A stretch of 64,000 nt of DNA, taken from Trissonchulus latispiculum (taxonomy: Eukaryota > Nematoda > Enoplea > Enoplida > Ironidae). The stretch covers positions 5,001 through 69,000 of the forward strand of contig JASAND010017770.1 of NCBI GenBank assembly GCA_030248195.1, written 5' to 3'. The notes under the pieces were generated by a model. That model had not been told where the DNA came from and searched no databases. It was given only the letters and a program-made list of their open reading frames with translations. The stretch's first letter is position 1. Every line of letters starts with the position of its first letter. Of this stretch, positions 1 through 11,068 are shown in pieces. Made by a program: the position numbers and the translations under genes.

Positions 1-870
<870 letters not shown>

Positions 871-875
871 GACAC

Positions 876-1182
876 CTACTCTGCTTCGCTAGGAGGAGCA
901 GACTGGTCCGCACCACTGTCTGCTGGAGGCAGCGCGTCAGTGGCCTTTGCGCGTTTAGGCCGGCCGCCAGGCTGAGATCCGGTATCCGTCGTATCCGGCG
1001 GTTGGACGACCTGGGCCGCGGGCGGTTTGGGTGTAGATGAGGCAATCCGTGCTGTGACCTTCTTCTTCGCGGCAGGCGGTGCCTTTCGATCTCCACGACC
1101 AGGTCGGACAGGGGCCGGGCCTTTTTGACGGAAAGACTGCTCAGGATCCGAGGTAGATCCACCGACAGCTGCTGACGATTCC
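876..1182 (-). CDS. Putative terminal exon, disordered basic/proline-rich tail
   Basis: The minus strand has a good acceptor (TTTTTTGCATTCCAG) just before 1182, then about 100 open codons to a TAG at 876-878. The predicted tail is low in complexity and rich in Ala, Pro, Ser and Lys (motifs RKAPPAAKKK, GGRPKRAK), ending PPSEAE. GC content and codon use resemble the LRR exons further right and differ from the AT-rich flanks. The exon begins with one base completing a split codon, so an upstream exon is required. No known domain is visible; this looks like a disordered C-terminus. It could be the last exon of the minus-strand LRR gene, but at least one connecting exon would be needed and was not found. 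A chance open frame in a GC-rich repeat remains possible. Confidence 0.4.
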
Positions 1183-1240
1183 CTGGAATGCAAAAAACAG
1201 ACCCAAAAAACTGGTAAACAAAGTTCCTGCACACTCAACC

Positions 1241-1326
1241 AGTGTTTTTGGTTTGCTCGAACACTTTTGCGCTCTTCTTCGCACTGCCCCAAAATGTTTT
1301 GCGCAATTTGCAGAAAAAGTGGACAT
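1241..1326. repeat. Dispersed ~86-bp repeat, copy 1
   Basis: This stretch (CTTTTGCGCTCTTCT core, then CACTGCCCCAAAAT) recurs in the same orientation at 7845-7930 with about 85-90 percent identity by eye. Both copies are open on the minus strand, but no domain is recognisable. Confidence 0.7.
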
Positions 1327-1416
1327 GAAGAAGAAGTGAAAGATATATACTGTAATTTAGCTAAAATTGCTTTTTCGTACGTATATATACTAGCATTCGT
1401 CTCGTGTTTCTAGAAT

Positions 1417-1625
1417 ATTGTTGTTGTTGTTGATGCTTCCAGTCACCTGAATACAGATTCAATCGGCCCGGACACCTCCAGGACGGAGGCGGCCGCATTC
1501 TCTGAGAAAGGCAAGGACCTCCCGAGGCTTTTCCCAGAGGACCGCAAGGCTAGGGTTAGGACCCAAGTGGGATAGGCGTGGGCGGTCTGATTGTGGGCAG
1601 TAGAGTAGGGCATGCGACATCAGTG
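1417..1625 (-). pseudogene. Non-LTR retrotransposon 3' end, copy c, with (CAA)n tail
   Basis: Read on the minus strand, this encodes a peptide containing LGPNPSLAVLWEKPREV and LRECGRL. It aligns with the extreme C-termini of the two better preserved copies at 1.9 kb and 27.6 kb (SPSLGVLVGEPSRVIGYLRD and GPSLEVLSGCPPKVIGFLRD). The cysteine/histidine cluster upstream is broken by frameshifts. The element ends in a (CAA)n tract (GTT repeats at 1417-1432 on the plus strand). It is a heavily 5'-truncated, dead copy of the same clade. Confidence 0.65.
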
Positions 1626-1856
1626 CTTCTTCTTCACATCAGTGCTGCTTCATTTCCTCAATAATTGGATCATTGAGAAAGGCTTTACAGGCTCTTGTGA
1701 ACATCAGCCCACATTGATCACAGGAGTGTGATTTAGAACTAGACATTGTTGCTGTTGGATGTTGGATGCTTTACAGCGCAGGATATGGAAATAAATTCTT
1801 CTGTTGAGATCTGCTCGAATTCTTGGTCGAACTTCATTGTAGGCTTCAATTTCTAC

Positions 1857-2440
1857 CTTCTTCTTCTTCGTCCTGGGCATTCTGAGCAAGCTCAATATTG
1901 CTGAGGCGGAGGGATCCGCCCCACATCCCGTAAGTAGCCAATGACCCGGGAAGGTTCCCCCACCAGGACCCCCAGGGAGGGGCTATCACCAAGCCAGGAT
2001 TTCCGGGCCTCCTTCAGTACCGGGCATGCAAGGATAAGATGGTTGAGGTCCTCGTCCGCAAGGTTGCAGTTAGGGCAGACGAGGGAATCGGCAATTCCAA
2101 TCCTATACTTATAGGACTGGAGGAGTAAGCTGTGCCGTAGTTGGGATAGGATTGTTCGTTCGTGCTTGCTTAGGGTCACCTCAAGTAACGGGTTCACCGG
2201 TTTGGCTTCTGGGTATATCTTCAGTGAGTCCGCTTCACTGCAGATTTCGTTGAACTTTCCTCTGTAAAACCGTTTGATAGCGGCCTTCGCCGTGGTGAAG
2301 TCTACTGCCGTCTCAGCTTGGTCAAGTTGAGATGCTGTCTTCGCCACCGAATCCGCTAGTTCGTTTCCCGTCAGTCCCACGTGGCTGGGTATCCACTGGA
2401 ACTGAATATGGTTTCCTCTGTCGCGTATGTTTGCTGATGT
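1857..2440 (-). pseudogene. Non-LTR retrotransposon ORF2 C-terminus (RNase H end + Cys/His motif), copy a
   Basis: The minus-strand frame runs from about 2440 to a TGA at 1892. It begins inside an RNase H domain: FQWIPSHVG followed by LTGNELAD is the canonical last motif of LINE RNase H domains. Then come TTAKAAIKR, a helical linker, and the CPNC-x11-H-x5-C cluster typical of the ORF2 C-terminus, ending VIGYLRDVG. A short untranslated stretch and a (GAA)n tail at 1858-1869 follow. Reverse transcriptase and endonuclease are absent, so this is a 5'-truncated dead copy. The RNase H places it among RNase H-bearing non-LTR groups such as I-like elements; the exact clade cannot be set by eye. Confidence 0.85.
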
Positions 2441-3050
2441 TTGACGTTTTAAAGGCTTAGCGTTATGTAATCTTTTCCGTACTTTTAGTTTGAACTACAA
2501 GTATTTTTAATGCTCTTTAATTACTCTTGATTGTTGTTTATTTGCTCATTGTCGTATGGGTCGCCTATGTCTCATAAGTCGCCATGGGACGAAACGACTT
2601 TTTATCTAAAAATGGGCGGTTAATTTAATCACTAAAATAACCTGATTGTAAGCCCCTGATGAGTCCCACAATCAGGTCAGTCGCGCATAACAAGGCGGTC
2701 TGCATATGAGAATAATGCACTTATGTATATATGTAATCTGGCACAATGCTCTTACACTTCTTATTTCTATACCACAACAGTCTGCAATTTTACTGGCTTA
2801 ATTTTATTAATATAGTCCACATTAATCTTTGTTTTGTTTTGTGGTTCTTTAATTTGCTCTGCCCTTGGTGGCCAGGAACGGTTTTGAGGTTTGCTCCCAC
2901 CTGGTTGCCTTGGGCCGGTGCGGATTCGCACCCAAATTTAATGGTTTTATTTAAATAATGGACATTAAATGTCGCTGTTGTGGTACTTGCGTTCTATTGT
3001 TTATGTTAACCACTTTATGAAAATCCTCCGCCCGGAGGATCTCTTATGAA
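2441..3050. other. Intergenic, nothing recognised
   Basis: AT-rich sequence with no supported coding region. A small palindrome (ATCCTCCG/CGGAGGAT) lies at about 3022-3045, next to the following transposon remnant. Confidence 0.5.
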
Positions 3051-3410
3051 AAGCCTGGCTTATTTTTACTGGGGGGGGGTGGGGTGGGGGCCGCCCCCCC
3101 CCATTCGGCGACCTCCCCTCCCCATTCGAGGTCCCCCCATGAAAAGCCCCCCATAAATTTCGACCTCCCCTCCCTTAACCCAAAAATTGCCGATTTTTAC
3201 CCTAAATTTTCGAAAAATGTTCCGGCGTCGCCGGATTTTTAACGAAATTTTCACTATTTTAGCGTAAAAAACCCTAAAATTAGTCATTTTTTTAGCGATT
3301 TTTGGCATTTTTTGCAGAAAAAACTCAAAAAATTAGGAAAATTTTTCCAAAAATATGCCCCCCAGTTTTGGTGAGTTTGAGGGTTAAAATTTTGGGGAGA
3401 GATTTATCAT
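3051..3410. mobile_element. Remnant of poly-G-rich miniature element
   Basis: It begins CCTGGCTTATTTTTACTGG and runs into long G and C tracts, then T-rich DNA with the CCGGCG/CGCCGG hairpin shared by at least ten other places in the window. The left terminus matches the CTGGCTTAT family at 29951 and 30816. The right terminus is not recognisable, so the copy is truncated. Confidence 0.6.
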
Positions 3411-4420
3411 ATCCAGAAGGTATATTTGTTTGCCTGTATCCAAAATGTATTCTACATCTAATATAATCAAAATACATTTGTTTGCCCAAGGTGCATTCCA
3501 AAATTCCACAGTATGTAACATATATACAAAGGAGCCTTGGCTGCAGAAAATTATTTATTAATTATTAATTATTTATTGAAATTATTAATTATTTAACAGC
3601 TCTATTAGTCACATCTTTGCTTCGTGTTTCTTTCCCAGCTGTAGTTCCATTAAATTTGAGATTTAAGAAACTAATTTAGTAATTATTTTCAAAAGGCAAG
3701 GATCTTCGTCAAAAGAGTAAAAGTAAATGTCAACGATTATAACATTTACCGACAAACGATTAAGCAACTTTCCTTCAATGGATTAAAACTTAACGATATT
3801 TATCCACATGTTTATAGCGTATTTATATCCACTATGCTGCATATAACAGTATATAGCGTGTTTATAACGTATTCATATAAAACGTATAATAACATATAAT
3901 GAACACTTAACAATGCTGCGTATTCCAAGCACACACTTTCTAAGCGCTTGCGTATTTACGCTACACATTTTAGAATGCGTATTCCAGTTACACAGATTAC
4001 ATAAGATTAGATTAGACAGATAATCGAGATAAGACCCTGCAAAAATTTGCCTCAGTTGGTTGCAGCACCCTCGTGCTCGCTCATATTCAAATTGCACACA
4101 GTTGATGGCTCGTAACATACGGAGAACTGAAGGAAACAACTCAAAATGTAAACTTGATAAACATCTTATGTGTGAAAATGAGCAAAATCCGTCGCCTAAA
4201 ATTTTTCTTGATGCCCCCCTTAAGCCTTCTTAAAAGCTGAAAAACAAACATCGCAAAAATGCCATTGTTCATTTCTCCTGAATGAAAACTAAGCCTAGTT
4301 TTAAGCAAATAAGTACCTAAGTAAGTAAGTTTATTAGCACAAACATAAAAACCTTAAGTACATGTATGAAGACGGATATATATATATAATATGTACTCAT
4401 ATTGTATTCATACTCAAATA
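3411..4420. other. AT-rich intergenic DNA
   Basis: No gene supported. It contains a GTGTATTTATAACG-like repeat at 3810-3900. At about 4205-4215 there is a CCCCCCCTTAAG end with an adjacent GTGTGAAAATGAGC motif, also seen at about 43325-43382. Confidence 0.5.
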
Positions 4421-4424
4421 CAGC

Positions 4425-4640
4425 CATGGGCGCACCCAGGGGGTTCCGACCCCTCCCTTTTTATCCGATTTATCCCCGGAATTTTTGGGGACAACGCAAA
4501 AACTGAGCTATTATTTTGCATAAAACTAAAAAATAGAAAAATTTTCAGGTTCGACCCCTCCCTTTTCAAAATCGTGGGTGCCCCCCTGTATTATACAGCC
4601 AAATATTGCAACAGAATTTCTGCCCCGCCCCTGTGATAAA
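4425..4640. mobile_element. Poly-G/GGGCGCACCC element remnant
   Basis: Starts near CATGGGCGCACCCAGGGGG and carries a duplicated TTCGACCCCTCCCTTTT motif. The start resembles the one at about 25468 (GAGCGCACCCAGGATTTTG). The other terminus is unclear. Confidence 0.45.
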
Positions 4641-4843
4641 TATAAACCGTTACCGGTATCGGTATCGACGCTTGGCTCCTTGGAGACCGTACGCTGCCTG
4701 GATGGTACCCTTGCCCCAACAGTTTTTCGTTCTGCGGTATTTCGCCCTTTGGTTTTGAAACCACACCTGGAAACAAGAAAGCCAAAAGTTCATGTATCTA
4801 ATCAATTAACTTTGAAGTGTCACAATCTTAGGTACCCTATTAT

Positions 4844-4985
4844 CAAGAGTACACAATAACTAAGAGTGTGACAAGAGCCACGCTCTTGGTTATTAGGCTT
4901 GCGACATGATCTGCACGATAACGACTGACCCCCCCACAAAGAGCAGACCCATCACTTCAAAAAAAAAACCGCACGCTGTGCCTAA
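4844..4985 (+). mobile_element. Single arm of foldback element (AAGAGTACA family)
   Basis: This matches one arm of the complete palindromic elements at 40698-41059 and 51559-51902: CAAGAGTACA, TAACTAAGAGTGTGACAAG, then CCCATCACTTCAAA and CACGCTGTGCCTA. The second arm is absent, so this is a half-element. Confidence 0.75.
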
Positions 4986-5859
4986 GTTTAATTTATAGTA
5001 CGACCAAAAAATGCGTGTACAAAATTTGACCGAATACAGCAGATTAACCTTTGGAGTAAACCCCAACACAATGTTATAGTTTTAGAATCGTCAGGAACTC
5101 GAGATTTCGAAAATCGGGAATTCGGGTTTCACTTCACGGAACATCTAAAATTAGTAGTTTTCGCCCAATTTTTATCGCAATCAAAATTTTGTTTCCACGA
5201 TCGAATAGAGCTGGTCTAGCTGCACATTTTTGCTCTTACAACCTTTTCACGAAAATGGGCTCAATTCTTGGAATTCAGGGTTTTCTAAATTTCCGGATTT
5301 AAAATTTTCTCTAATACCCACACGATGGGTATCATACGAAACCTTTTGAACGCTAAATATTTGCGTTGAAGACTTCTTGTTCTATAGCGGGGGTTCTGGG
5401 GGCGGAGCCCCCCGGACGTTGAGAATTTTTTATACCGCCGGAAGCGGTATACTTGTAATGGGTTGACCCATCTGAATTCATATGTTTTGCATGTAAATTT
5501 GCTTGGCGCGGAGGATTTCCGTCCTATCTTCAACACATGTCCCTGTTACGCAGGTTTTTTTGCCCAACAATTTTTCTAAGATTTTGCCATTTTTAGAGCA
5601 TCATTACAGTCGATTTAGTTCATTTTCAATGCCCTGTAAATTGTTTTGCAAACGATCACTCTCTGCCTTTTCTCATACTACCAAAAGTCGGGCGTTATTT
5701 GCCTGTCACTTGATTGACAGGGTTTGACAGATCAATAAATAGCTAAAACTGTTGTTACAATTTTCGTATGCTAAGACTGAGTTTGAGCTTGCACTGTATT
5801 TATTTCATTAGTGTTTGTTTTGCTTTAGAATTTAGATAAAATAAATTGTTTAAAATAAA
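4986..5859. other. Intergenic, nothing recognised
   Basis: No coding support. A GC-rich hairpin (GGGGGCGGAGCCCCCC) lies at about 5398-5415 with CCGGCGGTAT-type repeats beside it. Confidence 0.5.
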
Positions 5860-7733
5860 CATACAAGTAACAAAAATGCTCCGCACAAAAGGGGATAATA
5901 TGTGTGTTGGGCCTATATCTGTCGTTTAAATTCCGGTTGAGAAAGCAAGTATATAAATCCGTCACAGCAAGTTTGGGCGGGTGGTTCTATGGCGAAAGTT
6001 GTTCAGTTCGATGCGGGCCTTCATTTGACTCGAAATTTGACCACTTTTGAAAATTTTAATTTTTGACCCAAAATCGCCTAAGCCCCCACCTCACCCCACC
6101 ACAGCCCTCTACAGCCACTTTAGGTACGCACTTCTATGACAAAAGTTGCTCAGTTCGATGCGGGCTTTCATTTGGTACCAAATTTGACCACTTTTGAAAA
6201 TTTAATTTTTGACCCAAAATCGCCTAAGTCCCCACCCTACACCACCACATCCCTCTACAGCCACTTTAGGTAGGCACTTCTATGACAAAAGTTGCTCAGT
6301 TCGATGCGGGCTTTCATTTGGTACCAAATTTGACCACTTTTGAAAACTTTCATTTTTGACCGAAAATCGCCTAAGTCCCCACCCCACCCCTCCACAGCCC
6401 TCTACAGCCAGTTTAGATACGCACTTCTATGACAAAAGTTGCTCAGTTCGATGCGGGCTTTCATTTGGTACCAAATTTGACCACTTTTGAAAACTTTCAC
6501 TTTTGACCGAAAATCGCGTAAGTCCCCACCCCCACCCCACCACAGCACTCTACAGCCACTTTGAGCATGCAGTTCTATGACAAAAGTTGCTCAGCTCGCT
6601 TAGGGCTTTCATTTGGTACCAAATTTGACCACTTTTGAAAACTTTCATTTTTGACCGAAAATCGCCTAAGTCCCCACCCCACCCCACCACAGCACTCTAC
6701 AGCCACTTTGAGCATGCGATTCTATAACATAAGTTGCTCAGCTCGCTTAGGGCTTTCATATGGTACCAAATTTGACCACTTTTGAAAAATTTTATTTTCG
6801 ACCACTTGACCCCCCACCCGACTGACCCTTCAAACGGCAAAGTGGAACCAGCCCAGCAAAATAGGTACGTCGGACGGCAAAACGGATACCGGGAATGAGC
6901 TGGGCGCACCAGAAAACCCCTATAGACAAAGTTTTGAGAGGCCAGGTAAAGCCTACTATGGACCTCCAGGAAGCGGTTTCCGACTTGACCCTCCCGACGG
7001 AAAAGTGGAATCAGCCCAGCAAGATGGGTGGGTCTGACGGTAAAACTGACTGCGGGAATCGATTCTCCGTGCCAGAAAACCATTGTATGGAAGATTTGAG
7101 CGTTCAAAGTTAAATAGATAGCGAGAAATTTCGATTTTTCATTTTTCGAATTTTCGCCATCTTTGACGAGCCACTGTGGTCGCTAGGGAAGTGATAGAGA
7201 AACGCAACCTGGACCGTTAGTTAGTTCAATATATGTAATTTCTGAATACAAAAAGAAATCAGCTCCAGCTTGTAACGTTCGACCTGAGCGACGACCACAA
7301 AAATGGTCACTTTTCGCTATGAGCCGACTTTGCGGCGCCACTGCGGCGCTGTGGCGCAGCTGCGGCGCAAAAAAAGTTGTGATTCTTAAATTCTTTAGAG
7401 GGTACTACTAGACCCCATAGCCCTTTAGGTTGGCCCACCGCTGCAGATCACGTGAAAGCGGCGAACATTATGTACAATACAACCATCAAATAGGAGAAAC
7501 CGGAAAAAAAACATCGCCGCCATAACCGGGCCGGGGTGCAACTTTTTAACGGTAAGTGACACGGGGCTGAAACCTCACAGACATATATACTAAACTCGAT
7601 GTGCTCTACAATTTGCGCATGAAATCTGCGCAGGATCTGCGCAGGATTTTGCGCAGCTTCTGCGCAGCTTATTTTACACTGTCTCCAGCCACTTTTCACA
7701 CATATTATAGGGGTCGCTGCCGCGACCCGTATG

Positions 7734-7735
<2 letters not shown>
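5860..7735 (+). mobile_element. Hairpin-ended element with central tandem repeats (Helentron-like?), copy 1
   Basis: The left part contains GCTCCGCACAAAAGGGGATA and ATAATATGTGTG. The right end is ACACATATTATA followed by a stem-loop (GGGTCGC-TGCC-GCGACCC at 7711-7728). ATAATATGTGTG is thus present near both ends in inverted orientation. The interior holds six 147-bp tandem monomers, then unique DNA. An inverted copy lies at 22978-24243, and the left ends match up to about 5860. Subterminal inverted repeats, a terminal hairpin and central satellites are known in non-autonomous Helentron-related elements. Canonical Helitron termini (5'-TC, 3'-CTRR) were not confirmed, and no Rep/helicase is encoded. 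Confidence 0.55.
5985..6830 (+). repeat. 147-bp tandem repeat, about 6 copies
   Basis: GACAAAAGTTGCTCAG recurs at 6138, 6284, 6431 and 6579, with diverged copies at about 5993 and 6726, giving a period near 147 bp. Each monomer carries TTTCATTTGGTACCAAATTT and a C-rich block. Related monomers occur inverted at 23880-24130 and singly at 25285-25440. Confidence 0.95.
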
Positions 7736-7787
<52 letters not shown>

Positions 7788-7788
7788 G
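7736..7788. repeat. (TA)n microsatellite
   Basis: Near-pure TA repeat directly abutting the terminal hairpin of the element to its left. The same hairpin-(TA)n arrangement occurs at 10532. Confidence 0.95.
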
Positions 7789-7844
7789 AAGTTAACATTG
7801 ATAACCCAAAAATGTGGTTGACCTTTGTCTACGTATATACAGAC

Positions 7845-7930
7845 AGTGTTTTTGTTTTGCTCGAACCCTTTTGCGCTCTTCTGCGCACTGCCCCAAAATT
7901 TTTTGCTGAATTTGTAGAAAAAGAAGGCAT
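7845..7930. repeat. Dispersed ~86-bp repeat, copy 2
   Basis: Same-orientation partner of 1241-1326. It lies left of LRR exon A. Confidence 0.7.
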
Positions 7931-8131
7931 AGCTAAATTTAGAGAAAAGTGTGTCGTTGGTACCAAATGAAAGCCCTTGGCGAGGCGAACAACTTTTGTC
8001 ATTGTACCACCCACAAAACGTGGTTGCAGCGACGCTGGGGTCGACGGCGGTCGGGATTAAATTTTAATATTATATAACGTCTAGCGACTTGCCGAAGAGA
8101 AGGAACCATATGAATGTATGAGTATACGTAC

Positions 8132-8287
8132 TCTTCCAAGAAAGTCTCCAAGTCCGGATAGTCTGTTGTCCTTGAGATTGACGTGACAGGGACGGGGCTG
8201 TCTGATGAGTCCCTCCAGAATCGTTGCCATAGACTGCGAGTTCCCGTTGCTGGACACAAGGGAGATGGATTCCAGTTTGGACATCTT
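8132..8287 (-). CDS. LRR exon A (module W)
   Basis: A 156-nt exon (52 codons, phase 0 to 0) with acceptor TTTTTTCAG at its right edge and donor GTACGTAT at its left. It encodes KMSKLESISLVSSN, SMATILEGLIRQP and HVNLKDNRLSGLGDFLGR. This is the ribonuclease-inhibitor LRR pattern, a strand LxxIxL followed by a helix, then the next strand. The layout recalls the RanGAP1 segment in which one LRR is followed by a strand ending in an Asn-rich loop. It is a near-duplicate of exon B, including more than 600 bp of upstream intron. The exon is intact, but whether it is expressed is unknown because upstream cassettes are damaged. Confidence 0.7.
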
Positions 8288-8895
8288 CTGAAAAAATAAA
8301 TTCTAACGTTGAGAGAATGGACAAAAGGTTACTTGTGTATATATTAAAGGACTAGGTAACTGGATTGGTCTGATCATGCTTTTGTGAGATTCTTGAACTT
8401 GCACCTCTTCTCTACAAATGTTTAAAATTTGGGCTCTGACTCCTATTCTGACTAAAACTTAGCCGTCGTGGCTACAAGACAGGCGGTTTTGTTTTTAATT
8501 ATTCACTGATTATACACTGCCTTGTATTTTTTATGGATTTGCCTCCCGTGTTTACTTCATTTTCTGATTGCGAAAATAAAATATGGAGATCTCTCAGCAT
8601 TTATAGCCTCTTCCTTTAATTAAGTATACCAGGGTGTTTTTTAGGGATTTTTTTCTGGGGGACTTCTTTGCAAAAATGAGCCAAAATTGGTATTTTTTGG
8701 CGTATTTTGCACGTAGACACTTCAAAAGTTCTCAAAATTGCCTGGATTTAGGCTAAAAATAACCAGTTTTTACGAAAAAATCTACGGCGAAGCCGGAAAG
8801 TTTTTGAAGACTATTTTTGGCGAAACTTTGGGTCCCCAATAATTTTTATCGAAAAACGTAGGCGTTGTGAAGGAGGAAGTTCAATTTCGGGGGGG
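8288..8895. repeat. Segmental duplicate of 11069-11680 (intron of exon A)
   Basis: Almost base-for-base identical to the intron right of exon B, including a poly-G element remnant (CCAGGGTGTTTTTTAGGG start, CGGCGAAGCCGG hairpin). Similarity stops inside the terminal G run at about 8890-8898, where the 148-bp satellite begins. This is a recent duplication whose breakpoint falls in a homopolymer. Confidence 0.9.
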
Positions 8896-8930
8896 GGCGT
8901 CGCATGTCGCATGTCATGTCGCTTCGCATG

Positions 8931-9600
8931 TCCAATAACATTTGTATGCAAAATCGTAGCGTTCCAGCTATCTCCAGTAGCTTGAACCAGGAACTGGTTC
9001 AACTTCGAACCAGATGAACCAGATCTGGCCAGCCATGGGTCGGATCCCCAAAATAACACCACCAGTGGATTCCCCATGTCCAATAACCTTTGTATGCCAA
9101 ATATCAGCCTTCCAGCTATCTCCAGTAGCTTGAACCAGGAACTGGTTCAACTTTGAACCAGTTGTACCAGATCTGGCCAGCCATGGGTCGGATCCCCAAA
9201 ATAACACCACCAGTGAATTCCCCATGCCCAGTAACCTTTGTATGCCAAATATCAGCCTTCCAGCTATCTCCAGTAGCTTGAACCAGGAACTGGTTCAACT
9301 TTGAACCAGATGAACCAGATCTGGCTAGCCTTGGGTCGGATCCCCAAAATAACACCACCAGTGAATTCCCCATGCCCAATAACCTTTGTGTGCAAAAGAT
9401 CAACCTTCCAGCTATCTCCTGTAGCTTGAACCAGGAACTGGTTCAACTTTGAACCAGATGAACCAGATCTGGCCAGCCTTGGGGCGGATCCCCAAAATAA
9501 CACCACCAGTGAATTCCCCATGCCCAATAACCTTTGTTTGCAAAAGATCAACCTTCCAGCTATCTCCTGTAGCTTGATCCAGGAACTGGTTCAACGTTGA
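8931..9600. repeat. 148-bp tandem repeat, about 4.5 copies
   Basis: Monomers start at 8931, 9079, 9227, 9375 and 9523, exactly 148 bp apart. Each includes CCAGCTATCTCC, GGAACTGGTTCAACTTTGAA and GGTCGGATCCCCAAAATAAC. Because 148 is 3n+1 and stops are rare, long minus-strand frames cycle through all phases. They are treated as satellite, not protein. Confidence 0.97.
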
Positions 9601-10529
9601 ACCAGTTGAACCAGATGAACCAGGCGAGATACGGCGTCGACAGTATGCTCATCGTGTTCAGCGACCCCGATTTACTATATATGGGTACCATCCCGAGGTC
9701 GAAAAACGCTGTTTTAAATGGTTTACAGACCATTTTCTTTGTTGACAGCTTGAACTTGGGGCTGGTTCACTGTTGAACCAGCTGAACCAGATGAACCAGG
9801 CGAGATACGGCGTCGGCAGTATGCTCATCGTGTGTTCAGCGACCCCGATTTACTATATATGGGTACCATCCCAAGGCCGAAAAACGCTGTTTTATATGGT
9901 TTATAGACCAATTTCTTTGTTGACAGCTTGAATTTGAGGCTGGTTCACTGTTGAACCAGCTGAACCAGACGAACCAGGCGAGATACGGCGGCGGCAGTAT
10001 GCTCATCGTGTTCAGCGACCCCGATTTACTATATATGGGTACCACCAAAAGGTCGAAAAACGCTATTTTAGACGACTTTTTTAGTTTTCGGACTTAGTGA
10101 AAATTTGCTAAGTCCAAACGTTAAATGTTCCATTTTTGACCACCTGTAAAAATCGACCCAGAGCAAAATTCGGAAATCGAACATAAACTTGATCTGCACT
10201 AATATATAGGTAATCAAAAATTAGTACAGAAAAATTTTTCCTATCGCCGTTTGAAAAATCAGTGTGCGCAATAATCGCCTTCTAAATGGCAAAAAGTGGT
10301 CGATACAGAGAAAAAAACCCCCCACTTTTAAACTTGTATCCAAAAGTCGATTTTTTCAAAGTACATTTTTTCCGGGCAAGTTTGGTATCATTCGAAAGCT
10401 CTTGGCCTGGAGATTTCAAAAATGTAAAGTTTAGCTCTCAACTCCTTACCGTTAATTAACAGTTTCCCAAATCCGCAAAGTGCCTTTATAGCTCATATTA
10501 TGAGGGGCGCTCCGCGCTCCGAACCCTTA

Positions 10530-10532
<3 letters not shown>
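9600..10532 (+). mobile_element. Hairpin-ended element with 176-bp tandem repeats, copy 2
   Basis: Three monomers of about 176-178 bp begin at 9625, 9801 and 9979 (GCGAGATACGGCG, then ATGCTCATCGTGTTCAGCGA). They share GAACCAG motifs with the neighbouring 148-bp satellite. Unique AT-rich DNA follows and ends in CATATTATGAGGGGCGC with a GC-rich stem-loop at about 10503-10528, directly against (TA)n. This parallels the 5860-7735 element and the 28118-28845 copy, which starts with the same monomer. Confidence 0.5.

Positions 10533-10602
<70 letters not shown>
10532..10602. repeat. (TA)n microsatellite
   Basis: TA repeats broken by one GATATATA unit, at the hairpin end of the preceding element and immediately left of the donor of exon C. 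Confidence 0.95.
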
Positions 10603-10610
<8 letters not shown>

Positions 10611-10620
10611 TAGCTCGTAC

Positions 10621-10731
10621 CTTCAGATTTCCATGATCGGCCACGGCCATCAGAAGAGGAACCAGGACTTCGTCCTCCAAATTATTTCCTTCCAGATCCA
10701 AGACTTCAAGCTGAGGGCACTGCCGGACAAG
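10621..10731 (-). CDS. LRR exon C
   Basis: A 111-nt exon (37 codons, phase 0 to 0) between acceptor TATATTTTAG and donor GTACGAGC. It encodes LVRQCPQLEVLDLEGNNLED followed by EVLVPLLMAVADHGNLK, a textbook ribonuclease-inhibitor-type repeat (LxxLDLxGNxLxDE, then a helix). It lies between exons B and A, whose phases match on both sides, so B-C-A splices in frame. No second copy is present in the window. Confidence 0.75.
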
Positions 10732-10809
10732 CTAAAATATACGAAGTTCACATTTATATATAACTCAAAAATGACGTTGTGACCCTAAATGTGGTTGACC
10801 TTTATTCTC

Positions 10810-10846
<37 letters not shown>

Positions 10847-10912
10847 TATATCTGCATCTATTTTTTCTACCTCTTACTGCTTCTGGCGACTTGCAGATAA
10901 ATATATACGTAC

Positions 10913-11068
10913 TCTTCCCAGCAGATGTCCCAGTCCAGAGAGACTGTTGTCCTTCAGATTGACGTGGCGCAGACGGGGCTGTCTGATGAGTCCCTCCAGA
11001 ATCGTCGCCATTGACTGAGAGTTCTCGTTTCTGGACACAAGCGAGATAGACTCCAGTTTGGAGATTTT
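10913..11068 (-). CDS. LRR exon B (module W)
   Basis: A 156-nt phase 0 to 0 exon with acceptor CAG at its right edge and donor GTACGTATAT at its left. Motifs are KISKLESISLVSRN, SMATILEGLIRQPRL and HVNLKDNSLSGLGHLLGR. It is a close paralogue of exon A and more distant from exon K. Open, with no visible lesion. Confidence 0.72.

Noticed and set aside
5985..6830. CRISPR-like regular repeats
   Set aside because: The 147-bp monomers are contiguous with no spacers, and the DNA is eukaryotic.
5860..7735. Canonical Helitron
   Set aside because: A 5'-TC start and a CTRR end after the hairpin could not be placed, and there is no A/T target junction; kept only as a Helentron-like possibility.
7448..7798. 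Open frames full of IYIYIY (also near 10.5, 13.1 and 30.5 kb)
   Set aside because: They are translations of (TA)n microsatellites.
8811..9594. Five overlapping minus-strand frames of 60-95 codons
   Set aside because: They are phase-shifted readings of a 148-bp satellite, with no start or splice evidence.
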